Assembly: GCA_910584475.1 (NCBI GenBank)
Contig: CAJUBD010000007.1
Location: 1-64,000, forward strand
DNA: 64,000 bases
Origin: an uncultured Treponema sp.
GTDB lineage: Bacteria; Spirochaetota; Spirochaetia; Treponematales; Treponemataceae
Direction of reading: 5' to 3'
Program-made: the position numbers and the translations under genes
Notes under the pieces: generated by a model
What the model saw: the letters and a program-made list of their open reading frames with translations, nothing else
Told to the model about the DNA's origin: nothing
The model's database searches: none
Part shown: positions 33,146-40,630 of the stretch, piece after piece
Layout of the letters: each line of letters begins with the position of its first letter
Position numbering within the stretch: the stretch's first letter is position 1

Positions 33146-33300
33146 ACTCCCATAAAAAGCCAAGAGCGAAATTGCAATTTCGATTTCGGCTTTTTAGCGT
33201 GCACGTTTCAACGCACACATGTGAAAATAGTACGCAAGTTTCCAACGGAAACTTCTCATGCCAAAAGTGCCGCGATTTGTGCGGTGCTTTTGGCGTGACT
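33146..33300 (-). repeat. Leader element (family B) before the ferredoxin
   Basis: On the minus strand the order is: CCAAAAG/CTTTTGG hairpin with inner CCGC/GCGG, AAGTTTCC/GGAAACTT hairpin, GTGTGCGTT/AACGTGCAC palindrome, then a stem beginning AAAAAGCCGAAATCG and ending GGCTTTTTAT, immediately followed by GGGAG and the ferredoxin start. The last hairpin plus T-run resembles an intrinsic terminator placed before a ribosome-binding site. Confidence 0.6.
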
Positions 33301-33410
33301 CATTTATTAAGCTCAAGGCGTTGGCCGCCGAGCCACGTTTCCTAAAATATAACATATTTTGCGGGAAAAATCAAGAGGAATTTTTGAATATCGCAAATAT
33401 ATGAGAGCGT

Positions 33411-33439
33411 TTGCCTTTTTTTCAAAAACGTGATACAAT
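33411..33439 (+). promoter_or_regulatory. Leaderless promoter of deoC
   Basis: TTGCCT (33411-33416), 17 bases, TACAAT (33434-33439), then seven bases to the ATG. No Shine-Dalgarno sequence fits between, so transcription should start at or next to the start codon. Confidence 0.75.
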
Positions 33440-33446
33440 TTTCATT

Positions 33447-34163
33447 ATGATTGAAATAGAAAAAGCGCAACTTGCGAAAATGATTGACCATACTTTGCTT
33501 GCGCCCACGGCGACGCAAGCGCAAATCGAAAGCCTTTGCGATGAGGCGGCGAAAAACCGTTTCGCATCGGTTTGCGTCAATCCGATTTGGGTAAAACTGT
33601 GCGCGGAAAAATTGCGCGGCACGAGCGTCGCGGTTTGCACGGTAATCGGATTTCCTTTGGGCGCGGACAAAACTGAAGTCAAAGCGTTCGCCGCATCGAG
33701 CGCGGTTTTGGACGGCGCGGATGAAATCGACATGGTGCTCAACATCGGAAAGGCGAAAGAAGGCGACTTTGATTTCGTTCAGGAAGACATCGAGCAAGTC
33801 GTGCGCTCGGCGAAAATGGCTGGAGAAGCGAACGGCAAAAAAATTCTCGTGAAAGTGATTTTAGAGACTTGTTTTTTGACTGACGACGAAATCGAAAAAT
33901 GCTGTCGTGCCGCCGCGTCCGCCCGAGCGGATTTCGTAAAGACGAGCACGGGATTCGCCGCTCCGAAAAATGAAAAAGGCGAGCCCCTCCCGAACGGCGC
34001 GAGCGTTCGCCATGTCGCGCTTATGCGAAAAACCGTCGGCAACGACTTGGGCGTAAAAGCGAGCGGCGGCATCCGTACGGCGCAGTTCGCGCGAGACTTG
34101 ATAGAAGCAGGCGCGACACGGCTCGGCACTTCAAGCGGCGTGAGCATAGTCAATGATGAATGA
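33447..34163 (+). CDS. deoC: Deoxyribose-phosphate aldolase
   Basis: The 238-residue TIM-barrel aldolase has DHTLLAPTAT near 10-19, VCVNP near 42, LDGADEIDMVLN near 86-97, the Schiff-base Lys region ILVKVILETC near 130-140, and FVKTSTGF near 161-168. It cleaves deoxyribose 5-phosphate to acetaldehyde and glyceraldehyde 3-phosphate, completing use of deoxynucleosides started by the nucleoside phosphorylase at 2.4 kb. The ATG at 33447 is chosen over an upstream frame because the -10 box occupies that upstream stretch. Confidence 0.95.
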   Translation: MIEIEKAQLAKMIDHTLLAPTATQAQIESLCDEAAKNRFASVCVNPIWVKLCAEKLRGTSVAVCTVIGFPLGADKTEVKAFAASSAVLDGADEIDMVLNIGKAKEGDFDFVQEDIEQVVRSAKMAGEANGKKILVKVILETCFLTDDEIEKCCRAAASARADFVKTSTGFAAPKNEKGEPLPNGASVRHVALMRKTVGNDLGVKASGGIRTAQFARDLIEAGATRLGTSSGVSIVNDE

Positions 34164-34212
34164 CGCGAGTTTTCGAGCGAACAAAAAGTCGGATTTTAAA
34201 TTGAAATTTTAC

Positions 34213-34241
34213 TTGCGATGAAATGAAAAATAGAGTACAAT
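34213..34241 (+). promoter_or_regulatory. Leaderless promoter of the BspA-like gene
   Basis: TTGCGA (34213-34218), 17 bases, TACAAT (34236-34241), six bases to the ATG at 34248, with no Shine-Dalgarno sequence. Confidence 0.75.
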
Positions 34242-34247
34242 ATAATA

Positions 34248-36899
34248 ATGCAGGATTCTGAAATTTTTTTTCTGACAAATGAAAACAAGACTCTTTCGGG
34301 TATCGACGAATTGAAATGTCCCGCCGAAGTGTATGTTCCGTCTGGCGTGACGAAAATCGACAGGCGCGCTTTTGCCGCTTGTCCTGCAAAAAAAATTTTT
34401 CTGCCTGATTCGCTTACGCAAATCGGATACGAGGCATTTTATGGATGCGACGCGCTTGAATATGTCCGCTTTCCGAAAAAAATCGAATCTGTCGAGCCTG
34501 CGATTTTTCGGGAATGCTTTTCTTTGCGAAAAGTCGAACTCGGCGATGAAATTGCCGCGCTTTCAGAAAACATGTTTGAATGCTGTTATTCGCTTGAAGA
34601 GGCTCCATTTCGAAGCGGAATCTTGGAATTGCCGCGAAACGTTTTCAGCGAATGCTATTCGCTCGAATCGCTCGTGATTCCTGAAGGCGTCGCGGTGATA
34701 AAAAGCGGCGCGGCGGCTTACTGCAAAAATCTTTCCACACTTGTGCTCCCCTCTTCTATAAAAATCATCGAGGATGACGCTTTTAGAAATTGCACGAATT
34801 TGGCGCACATCCGCTTCAGCGCGGAAAATCCCGTTTTTTTCACAGACGAAGATTCGTCCGCGCTTTTTGAGCGGCACGACGACGGCACTCTTTCGCTCAT
34901 AAAAGTTCCCGTGAACGCGAGGCAAATCCGCATTCCGAAAAACGTGACGCACAGTCACAGCGAAGCGTTTCAAGGATGCGATTCCATTGAAAAAGTTTTC
35001 CTCGATTGCGCGATGGTCGACCACCCGCTTTTTGTCGCGCTGAAAACCGAAATCGTAGACGCGGAATTCATCGACGAAATGGAAAAAGGAATTTCGCCGG
35101 AAGTGGAAATTGAAAAAAATGAAGCAGAGGAAAATTCCCTGCGGGCAGACGCGAATTTAAGCGAAGAAAATCCGCCAAAAGAAAAGGTGGATCTTGAAAA
35201 AACCGAAGAATCCAAGGCTCCTGCGGAAAAAGAAAAGTCAAAATCTAAAAAAACCGAAAAACCGGAAACGCCGAAAAAAAAAGAAGCCTCTCCGAAAAAG
35301 CCGAGAAAGCCCCGCGAAAAAAAGAAAAAGACTGTAGTTATAGAAGAAACGCTTTCTGCCGAACCGTCTGAGCCAAAAATTGAAATCAAGCTGTCTGCGT
35401 CTGACACTGCGGATGAGGAAGATGAAAATGCGGCAGCCGAGCAAATCGCGATTGAAACTGAAATCACTGAAACCTCAGCCGCGCAAAGCGATATTGAAGA
35501 CGAGATTGCCGAAGAGCCGCAGACGGAAGAAATTCCTGAAAGCACGAGCGCGGAAATCGAAAACACCGAAGAGTCTTTGTCGGAGGAAATCGCTGGCGCG
35601 GAGAATGGAAATGCGGACGCACTAGAAATTGAAACTGAAATCACAGAGACGACCGAGCAAATCGGGATTGAAGACGAGATTGCTGAAGAGCCGCAGGCAG
35701 ATGAAATTCCTGAAAGCTCAAGCATGGAAATCGAAAACGAAATTGCGGAAGCGTCTTTGACAGAAGAATGTGCGGTCGCGGAAAATGAGAATGCGGACGC
35801 ACTAGAAATTGAAACTGAAATCACAGAGACAACCGAGCAAATCGGGATTGAAGACGAGGTTGCCGACATTCTCGAACAGAACATTGCTTCTGGAGAAACC
35901 ACGGAAGAGGAAGAAGACGAGCTTCGCGGAATTACTATAACGATCGAAGAATTGGATGAAGCGATGATGCGCGGCATACAGGAAGAAGAGGAAAGCGACT
36001 ACAAAATTCCTGAAGGCATTTTTCCCACGGACAATGCGGAAGAAGAACTCGAAGACTTGCCGCCGCCCGAGCCTCGTTTCGTAAACGGAATGATAAGCGT
36101 CTCAGGCGCGTTTGAAGTGGTTGATGAAAGAACTCTTTATCCCGACCGTGCCGAAGAAGATTTGTGCACGCTTGCGCCGAACGAAATGGAAGACATCACG
36201 ACGCTTGTCGTCGTCACGGAATTTTTGGATGACGATGGAAAGATTTCCGAAAGCGCGAAAGATTTTTGCGTCGCGCTTGCGAAGAAATATGATTTGAAGC
36301 GCGTCTATTTCTTTGGCGCTTTAAGCTTGGACAATGACGAATTTCTATATGGCTTTGGAAAATTCGCGCTTTACAGAAATGTCATCTTTGTGCCGAACGC
36401 ATCGAATTTTGATTCGCTTTCTTCGGAAGTAAAATCGTTCGCGGAAATCGCGGAACTTGACACGGCGAATTTCCAGAATTTGAAAAATACGGATTTGCCC
36501 GAACTTGAACTTCCCTTCAAGATTTTTGCCTGCGAGAATTCTCAAAGCTGTGAAAATGAAATTCCTGCCGAAGAAATCGCGAGCGAAAAAATTGCCAATG
36601 ATGAAATTGTTCTTGAAGAAAATGGACAAGCAGAAATTGTGGATGCAGAAAGCGAATGCGCGGCGTACGGGCAAATTTCGGACGCGCCCATGGCAGAAGA
36701 AAATTCTGTTTCGCGCCGAGAAGAAAATCCCGTTTCCACGCAAGAAGAAGCCGCTCCCCATACGCAGGAAGAGCCGCAGGATAAAATTTCCGTTACTGGA
36801 AAAGGGCTTTTGGCTCGCGCGCAGGAAAAAGATTTTGCCGCGCTTCAAGGAAGAGGGCTTTTGGCGAAGGCACAGTCCGCATTGAAAAAAAGAGGCTGA
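34248..36899 (+). CDS. BspA-like leucine-rich protein with acidic repeats
   Basis: This 883-residue protein starts with about seven LRR_5/BspA-type repeats (residues 15-265; for example PSGVTKIDRRAFAACPA and LPDSLTQIGYEAFYGC). A Lys/Pro/Glu-rich spacer (about 300-375) and a very acidic region with roughly three 60-residue repeats (about 395-550) follow. A folded domain near 600-765 is next, and the C-terminus repeats GKGLLARAQ and GRGLLAKAQ. No signal peptide is seen, so the usual surface role of BspA-like proteins is doubtful; it may be cytoplasmic or scaffold-like. YbaK follows five bases later. Confidence 0.8.
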   Translation: MQDSEIFFLTNENKTLSGIDELKCPAEVYVPSGVTKIDRRAFAACPAKKIFLPDSLTQIGYEAFYGCDALEYVRFPKKIESVEPAIFRECFSLRKVELGDEIAALSENMFECCYSLEEAPFRSGILELPRNVFSECYSLESLVIPEGVAVIKSGAAAYCKNLSTLVLPSSIKIIEDDAFRNCTNLAHIRFSAENPVFFTDEDSSALFERHDDGTLSLIKVPVNARQIRIPKNVTHSHSEAFQGCDSIEKVFLDCAMVDHPLFVALKTEIVDAEFIDEMEKGISPEVEIEKNEAEENSLRADANLSEENPPKEKVDLEKTEESKAPAEKEKSKSKKTEKPETPKKKEASPKKPRKPREKKKKTVVIEETLSAEPSEPKIEIKLSASDTADEEDENAAAEQIAIETEITETSAAQSDIEDEIAEEPQTEEIPESTSAEIENTEESLSEEIAGAENGNADALEIETEITETTEQIGIEDEIAEEPQADEIPESSSMEIENEIAEASLTEECAVAENENADALEIETEITETTEQIGIEDEVADILEQNIASGETTEEEEDELRGITITIEELDEAMMRGIQEEEESDYKIPEGIFPTDNAEEELEDLPPPEPRFVNGMISVSGAFEVVDERTLYPDRAEEDLCTLAPNEMEDITTLVVVTEFLDDDGKISESAKDFCVALAKKYDLKRVYFFGALSLDNDEFLYGFGKFALYRNVIFVPNASNFDSLSSEVKSFAEIAELDTANFQNLKNTDLPELELPFKIFACENSQSCENEIPAEEIASEKIANDEIVLEENGQAEIVDAESECAAYGQISDAPMAEENSVSRREENPVSTQEEAAPHTQEEPQDKISVTGKGLLARAQEKDFAALQGRGLLAKAQSALKKRG
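35610..35862 (+). repeat. 180-bp direct repeats in the acidic region
   Basis: About 70 bp at 35610-35679 recurs at 35790-35859 with a single mismatch, exactly 180 bp (60 codons) apart. A more diverged copy begins near 35451, 177 bp earlier. Near identity at DNA level implies recent duplication or homogenisation. Confidence 0.85.
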
Positions 36900-36904
36900 A
36901 AATT

Positions 36905-37372
36905 ATGTCGATAGAAAAAGTGCGCGAATATTTTTCGCGTTTTGGAATCGAAAGCCGAATCCGCGAATTCGACGTTTCGAGCGCGACCGTTCCGCTTGCT
37001 GCAAAGGCTTTGGGATGCGAAGAAGCGCGCATCGCGAAAACGCTTTCGTTTATGGTCGGTGAAAATCCAATCGTAATCGTGATGGCGGGCGACGCGCGAA
37101 TAGACAACAAAAAATACAAGGCTGAATTTTCGGCAAAAGCGAAAATGCTTTCGTTCGATGAGGCATCGAATTTGGTCGGGCACGCGGTGGGCGGCGTCTG
37201 CCCTTTCGCGGTAAACGAAGGCGTAAAAGTTTTTTTGGACGAATCTTTGAAAAGGTTTGAAACCGTATTTCCGGCTTGCGGCAGCGCGAACAGCGCGATT
37301 GAACTTACGATTGGAGAACTTGAAAAATACGCTTCGCCGCCAATCGAATGGGTTGACATTTCGAAGATTTGA
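36905..37372 (+). CDS. YbaK/EbsC-type aminoacyl-tRNA deacylase
   Basis: This 155-residue single-domain protein of the YbaK/ProRS-INS superfamily shows STV-like SSATVPLAAKALG near 25-37, AKTLSFMV, the Lys-containing GDARIDNKKYK near 62-72, and GHAVGGVCPF near 98-107. Members hydrolyse mischarged tRNAs such as Cys- or Ala-tRNA-Pro. It begins five bases after the BspA-like gene and is followed by the thioesterase gene, probably in one transcript. Confidence 0.88.
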   Translation: MSIEKVREYFSRFGIESRIREFDVSSATVPLAAKALGCEEARIAKTLSFMVGENPIVIVMAGDARIDNKKYKAEFSAKAKMLSFDEASNLVGHAVGGVCPFAVNEGVKVFLDESLKRFETVFPACGSANSAIELTIGELEKYASPPIEWVDISKI

Positions 37373-37402
37373 TTTGAGAAATTCTTGATAAAGAGGACAA
37401 AG

Positions 37403-38158
37403 ATGGACGAAACTGATTCAAACTTGATTTTTACGCGCGAGCACATTGTGAGTTCCGCATTCATCGACAGCAGCGTCCGTCTTGGAATCGCGCAGGCCGC
37501 ACTTTTGGTGCAAGACAATTTGACGGAAAGTTTCGCAGCGATGGATTGCGACGGAGTTGTCTATCGCGAGAGGCACAACGCTTTTTGGGTCTTTACGAAA
37601 ACGCGAATTCATTTTACGCGTCGCCCCGCTTGGCGCGAAAAAATTTTCGCTTCGACTTTTCCTGTCGACAATGCGGGTTTTCGCACTCACGTCAATACGA
37701 TTTTCAAGGACGAGCGCGGCGCGACCCTTCTTACCGCGAACCAAGAAGCTTGCGTTTTGAGTTTGGAAAATCATCGCCCGCTCCGACTTTCCAATTTGAC
37801 TTATCCAAAAACAAATTTTCCAGAACCGATTTTTTCCGCGCCATTTGAAAAATTTCGTGAAATAATTTCAGAAGAAAATTTTTCGTTCGAGCAAAAAATC
37901 CGAAGCCAGCAAATTGACATGTCGCGCCACATGAACAATATCGAATACATTCGTCTCGCGCTGAATGTTTTTGACGACGACTTTTTGCAGGCCAACGAAG
38001 CGACGGAACTTGAGGTGCATTACACGGGCGAAAGCCGAGAAGGTCAGACATTGCGCGTTTTCCAATGCGACGAAAAAGACGCAACGCTCATCGCGATTCA
38101 AGAAAGCGAGAGGACGGTTTTTGAAATGAAAATAAAATTTGCAAAGCAATTTCTTTGA
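37403..38158 (+). CDS. Acyl-ACP thioesterase
   Basis: The 251-residue protein has two hot-dog halves. The first (about 10-130) contains an AQAALLVQDNLTE helix and WVFTKTRIHFTRRPAW. The second (about 150-250) contains DMSRHMNNIEYIRLAL, the Asn/His catalytic region of FatA/FatB-type thioesterases. It releases fatty acids from ACP. The start at 37403 is set by GAGG seven bases upstream; six extra in-frame codons precede it. Confidence 0.85.
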   Translation: MDETDSNLIFTREHIVSSAFIDSSVRLGIAQAALLVQDNLTESFAAMDCDGVVYRERHNAFWVFTKTRIHFTRRPAWREKIFASTFPVDNAGFRTHVNTIFKDERGATLLTANQEACVLSLENHRPLRLSNLTYPKTNFPEPIFSAPFEKFREIISEENFSFEQKIRSQQIDMSRHMNNIEYIRLALNVFDDDFLQANEATELEVHYTGESREGQTLRVFQCDEKDATLIAIQESERTVFEMKIKFAKQFL

Positions 38159-38174
38159 AAAAAGGAGGAGCGAG

Positions 38175-39143
38175 ATGAACATCGGAATTCTCGGAGCGGG
38201 GAACATCGCCTCGACAATGGCGAAAACTTTGAACTCGATGAAAGGCGTGAAATGCCGCGCAGTCGCTTCCCGTGATTTGGCACGCGCGAAAAATTTTGCC
38301 CTTGAACATCGCATTCAAAACGCCTACGGCTCTTACGAAGAGCTCGCATCCGATCCCGCCATCGACATAATTTACATTGCGACTCCGCATTCGCATCACG
38401 CCGAACACGCGAAACTTTGCATAGAGCACGGAAAGGCGGTCTTGTGCGAAAAGGCTTTTGCGAAGAATGCGGCCGAGGCGAAAAGCGTTTTGGATTTTGC
38501 GAAAGAAAAAAATGTTTTGGTCACCGAAGCCATCTGGACTCGCTACATGCCTTCGCGAAAATTGATTGACGAAATTCTCGTAAGCAGCATCATCGGAAAA
38601 ATCACTTCGCTCAGTGCGAATTTGCACTACAATATTTACCATAAAGAACGCCTCGTAAATCCCGCCCTCGCCGGCGGGGCATTGCTCGATGTGGGCATCT
38701 ACACTTTGAATTTCGCGCTGATGCATTTCGGCGCGGAAATCGAACGCGTTGAATCGAGCGCGGCTTTGACGGAGACTGGCGTTGACGGCACGAACAGCAT
38801 CACGCTTTATTACAAGGACGGGCGCACGGCATTTCTCAATTCAGGGATGTTTTCGCGCAGCGACCGCAAAGGAATTTTTTTTGGCGAGCGCGGATACATA
38901 GTCGTTGAAAACATAAACAATCCGAATTCGATTTGCGTTTTCGACGAGCGCGACAATTTGGTGAAAAAAGTCGAAGTGCCGCCGCAAATTTCAGGCTACG
39001 AATACGAAGTGGAAGAAACCGTCGCCGCGCTGAGCGCGAAAAAAATAGAATGTGATTCTATGCCGCATCGCGAAACTCTTCGCGTCATGGAAATCATGGA
39101 CTCGCTTAGAAAATCATGGGGCGTAAAATTTCCCGGCGAGTGA
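38175..39143 (+). CDS. Gfo/Idh/MocA-family oxidoreductase
   Basis: At 322 residues it has an NAD(P)-binding Rossmann start (MNIGILGAGNIASTMA), the characteristic GKAVLCEKAFAKNAAEA (the EKP-like motif is EKA here) near 87-103, and the C-terminal alpha/beta substrate domain with GGALLDVGIYTLNFAL near 167-182. Members oxidise or reduce sugars, inositols or related ring substrates; the substrate is unknown. GGAGG before the ATG at 38175 fixes the start. Confidence 0.9.
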   Translation: MNIGILGAGNIASTMAKTLNSMKGVKCRAVASRDLARAKNFALEHRIQNAYGSYEELASDPAIDIIYIATPHSHHAEHAKLCIEHGKAVLCEKAFAKNAAEAKSVLDFAKEKNVLVTEAIWTRYMPSRKLIDEILVSSIIGKITSLSANLHYNIYHKERLVNPALAGGALLDVGIYTLNFALMHFGAEIERVESSAALTETGVDGTNSITLYYKDGRTAFLNSGMFSRSDRKGIFFGERGYIVVENINNPNSICVFDERDNLVKKVEVPPQISGYEYEVEETVAALSAKKIECDSMPHRETLRVMEIMDSLRKSWGVKFPGE

Positions 39144-39189
39144 CGTGAAAATTATCCGCTAAATTGGCGTGCCAATTTTCAACATTTTC

Positions 39190-39218
39190 TTGCCAGTTTG
39201 CAATTTTCGTGTTATACT
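39190..39218 (+). promoter_or_regulatory. Promoter of the 39275 membrane protein
   Basis: TTGCCA (39190-39195), 17 bases, TATACT (39213-39218). Unlike the leaderless genes, this one has a leader of about 50 bases and a strong GGAGG before the start codon. A hairpin TGAAAATT/AATTTTCA lies just upstream at about 39145-39180. Confidence 0.65.
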
Positions 39219-39274
39219 TATATTATAACGATTTCATTCGCGAAATGCGAAAAAATATTTATGGAGGATGTTTT

Positions 39275-39664
39275 ATGGGAAACTCGGCAAAATCAAAGTC
39301 AATCGGAAGATTGATTCTCCAACTCGCGCTCGCATGTCTTTTAATAGTGGGCGGCATTTGGGCTTTGCAGGGCGCGGGCGATTTCGGCGCGGCGGCGTTG
39401 AAAGGAATGCTCGGAAATTGGGCCGGAATAGTTTTTGGCGTTCTTGAATTGATTGCGGGCATTTTGCTTTTTCTTGAATGCTTTGTCGGCGACAAATTTG
39501 GCAAGTTCGACAATATACTCGGCTGGATTATCATGATTGTCTGGCTGGTCGCGATTATCGTAGGCGACATCATAAAGGGCGACTTCTCTCCGTTCTTGGG
39601 ATGGCTCTATGGCTTCGCTGGACACATAATCGTGCTCGGCGCGCTTTGGTCGCTCAACGACTAA
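39275..39664 (+). CDS. Four-helix membrane protein, paralogue 1
   Basis: This 129-residue protein has four hydrophobic segments (about 11-30, 47-66, 80-97 and 107-125) and the conserved turn DKFGKFDNILG between helices 2 and 3. It shares helix order, the QLALA start and the GKFD turn with the 138-residue protein at 45458, so the two are paralogues. Function is unknown. GGAGG and the ATG at 39275 mark the start; the upstream extension of the frame crosses the promoter. Confidence 0.8.
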   Translation: MGNSAKSKSIGRLILQLALACLLIVGGIWALQGAGDFGAAALKGMLGNWAGIVFGVLELIAGILLFLECFVGDKFGKFDNILGWIIMIVWLVAIIVGDIIKGDFSPFLGWLYGFAGHIIVLGALWSLND

Positions 39665-39665
39665 A

Positions 39666-39735
39666 GTGTCGCAACTCTTCGAGTTGCTTAACGAGTTTGT
39701 GCGAAGCACAAACTCGCGACACGAAAACTCGCTTA
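39666..39735 (+). repeat. Family C variant forming a three-way palindrome
   Basis: GTGTCGC (39666-39672) pairs with GCGACAC (39716-39722). Inside are GCAACTC-TTC-GAGTTGC (39671-39687) and GAGTTTGTGC/GCACAAACTC (39693-39715), separated by ttaac. It lies directly after the stop codon of the membrane protein and before convergent tRNA-Arg. Confidence 0.7.
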
Positions 39736-39783
39736 TGCACAATGTGCACGAGAATTACATTTGAGCTTATGATAAGCAGTACG

Positions 39784-39820
39784 CGAGAATTTTTATTTGC
39801 ACCGCAAATAAAAATTCTCG
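39784..39820. terminator. 17-bp perfect palindrome
   Basis: The arms at 39784-39800 and 39804-39820 are exact inverted repeats with an ACC loop. They are A/T-rich at the base of each arm, in a convergent intergenic region, so a role in ending transcripts is likely. Confidence 0.6.
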
Positions 39821-39825
39821 TTATT

Positions 39826-39870
39826 CAAAAAATAAAAGACACCGCAAATAGTGGTGTCTTTTATTTTTTG
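39826..39870 (-). terminator. Bidirectional terminator of tRNA-Arg
   Basis: Perfect 18-bp arms (39826-39843 and 39853-39870) carry an A-run on one side and a T-run on the other, around gcaaatagt. It begins three bases past the tRNA-Arg 3' end. Confidence 0.85.
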
Positions 39871-39872
39871 AA

Positions 39873-39946
39873 TGGCCCATATGTGAATCGAACACACAAC
39901 CTGCCGCTTAGGAGGCGGCCGCTCTATCCAGTTGAGCTAATGGACC
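39873..39946 (-). tRNA. tRNA-Arg (CCT anticodon)
   Basis: A 74-base cloverleaf on the minus strand. The acceptor GGTCCAT pairs with ATGGGCC, the D arm is GCTC/GAGC, the anticodon loop CTCCTAA gives CCT, the T arm is TGTGT-TCGATTC-type, and the discriminator is A; CCA is not encoded. It lies 33 bases after the HAD gene, with a TATAAA box between them, so it may have its own promoter. Confidence 0.93.
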
Positions 39947-39979
39947 GTCTTTATACTTTACAACAAAACAATTTTTTTT

Positions 39980-40630
39980 TCAAGTCCCACACAGAAAATC
40001 TGGCAGCTTGTAAACGTCTTCCACGCCGTCCACCAATACCCCTCCCATGCCAAGTCCAAGAGGCACGGCAATGTCCAAGTCAAACCTGTCGCCGATGCTC
40101 AAGCATTCATTCGCCTCGCATCCGCATTCTTCGGCGGCGAGCAAAAACGGCTCTTGCGCGGGCTTTGAAACATTGCAAGTGTCAAGTCCGATGATTTTCA
40201 CAATCAAATTTTCCACGCCCAAAGCCACGAGCGTTTTTCGCGCCGGCTCGACAGGATTGTTAGTCACGCAAATCAAATTGAATTTTTTTGAAAGCGCACG
40301 AAGAGTTTCTTGCAAACGCTCGTCGCGCGACAAAAAATTTTTCGGCTCTAAAAGTTCGCGCCGCCATTCTACGCTTTTTTGAATCGGAACGCCAAACGAA
40401 AGAAGCGTGTTAGAAAGGCTCACTTTTTTTCCGTCATTTTCGCGCGCGAATCTTTCGCGAAAGTCGGCTACCATTTTTCGCGCGGCAACGTCAGAAATCC
40501 CGCGTTCGCTTGCGAAACGGCGCACTTGGCAGTCCACTTGCTCGAACGCATATTCCTCATTTGTGTAAAGCGTCGAGTCGATGTCGAAAATTATCGTTTT
40601 TAGATTTTGCGGAATTTTTATAATTTTCAT
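39980..40630 (-). CDS. HAD-family phosphatase
   Basis: The 216-residue protein has HAD motif I as FDIDSTLYTNEE (Asp15/Asp17 type), motif II near CVTNNP (about 120), Lys in VSKPAQEPF near 152, and motif IV in SIGDRFDLDIAVPLG near 178-192. The pattern resembles pyrimidine 5'-nucleotidase/phosphoglycolate phosphatase-like HAD enzymes; the substrate is unknown. AAGGA precedes the ATG at 40630. The first 74 bases overlap the 3' end of the FGGY kinase in another frame. Confidence 0.88.
   Translation of the reverse strand: MKIIKIPQNLKTIIFDIDSTLYTNEEYAFEQVDCQVRRFASERGISDVAARKMVADFRERFARENDGKKVSLSNTLLSFGVPIQKSVEWRRELLEPKNFLSRDERLQETLRALSKKFNLICVTNNPVEPARKTLVALGVENLIVKIIGLDTCNVSKPAQEPFLLAAEECGCEANECLSIGDRFDLDIAVPLGLGMGGVLVDGVEDVYKLPDFLCGT

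Noticed and set aside
34970..35977. 335-codon Ser-rich frame opposite the acidic-repeat gene
   Set aside because: Antisense of the GAA/GAG-rich repeats gives Ser/Phe-rich frames; no start signal.
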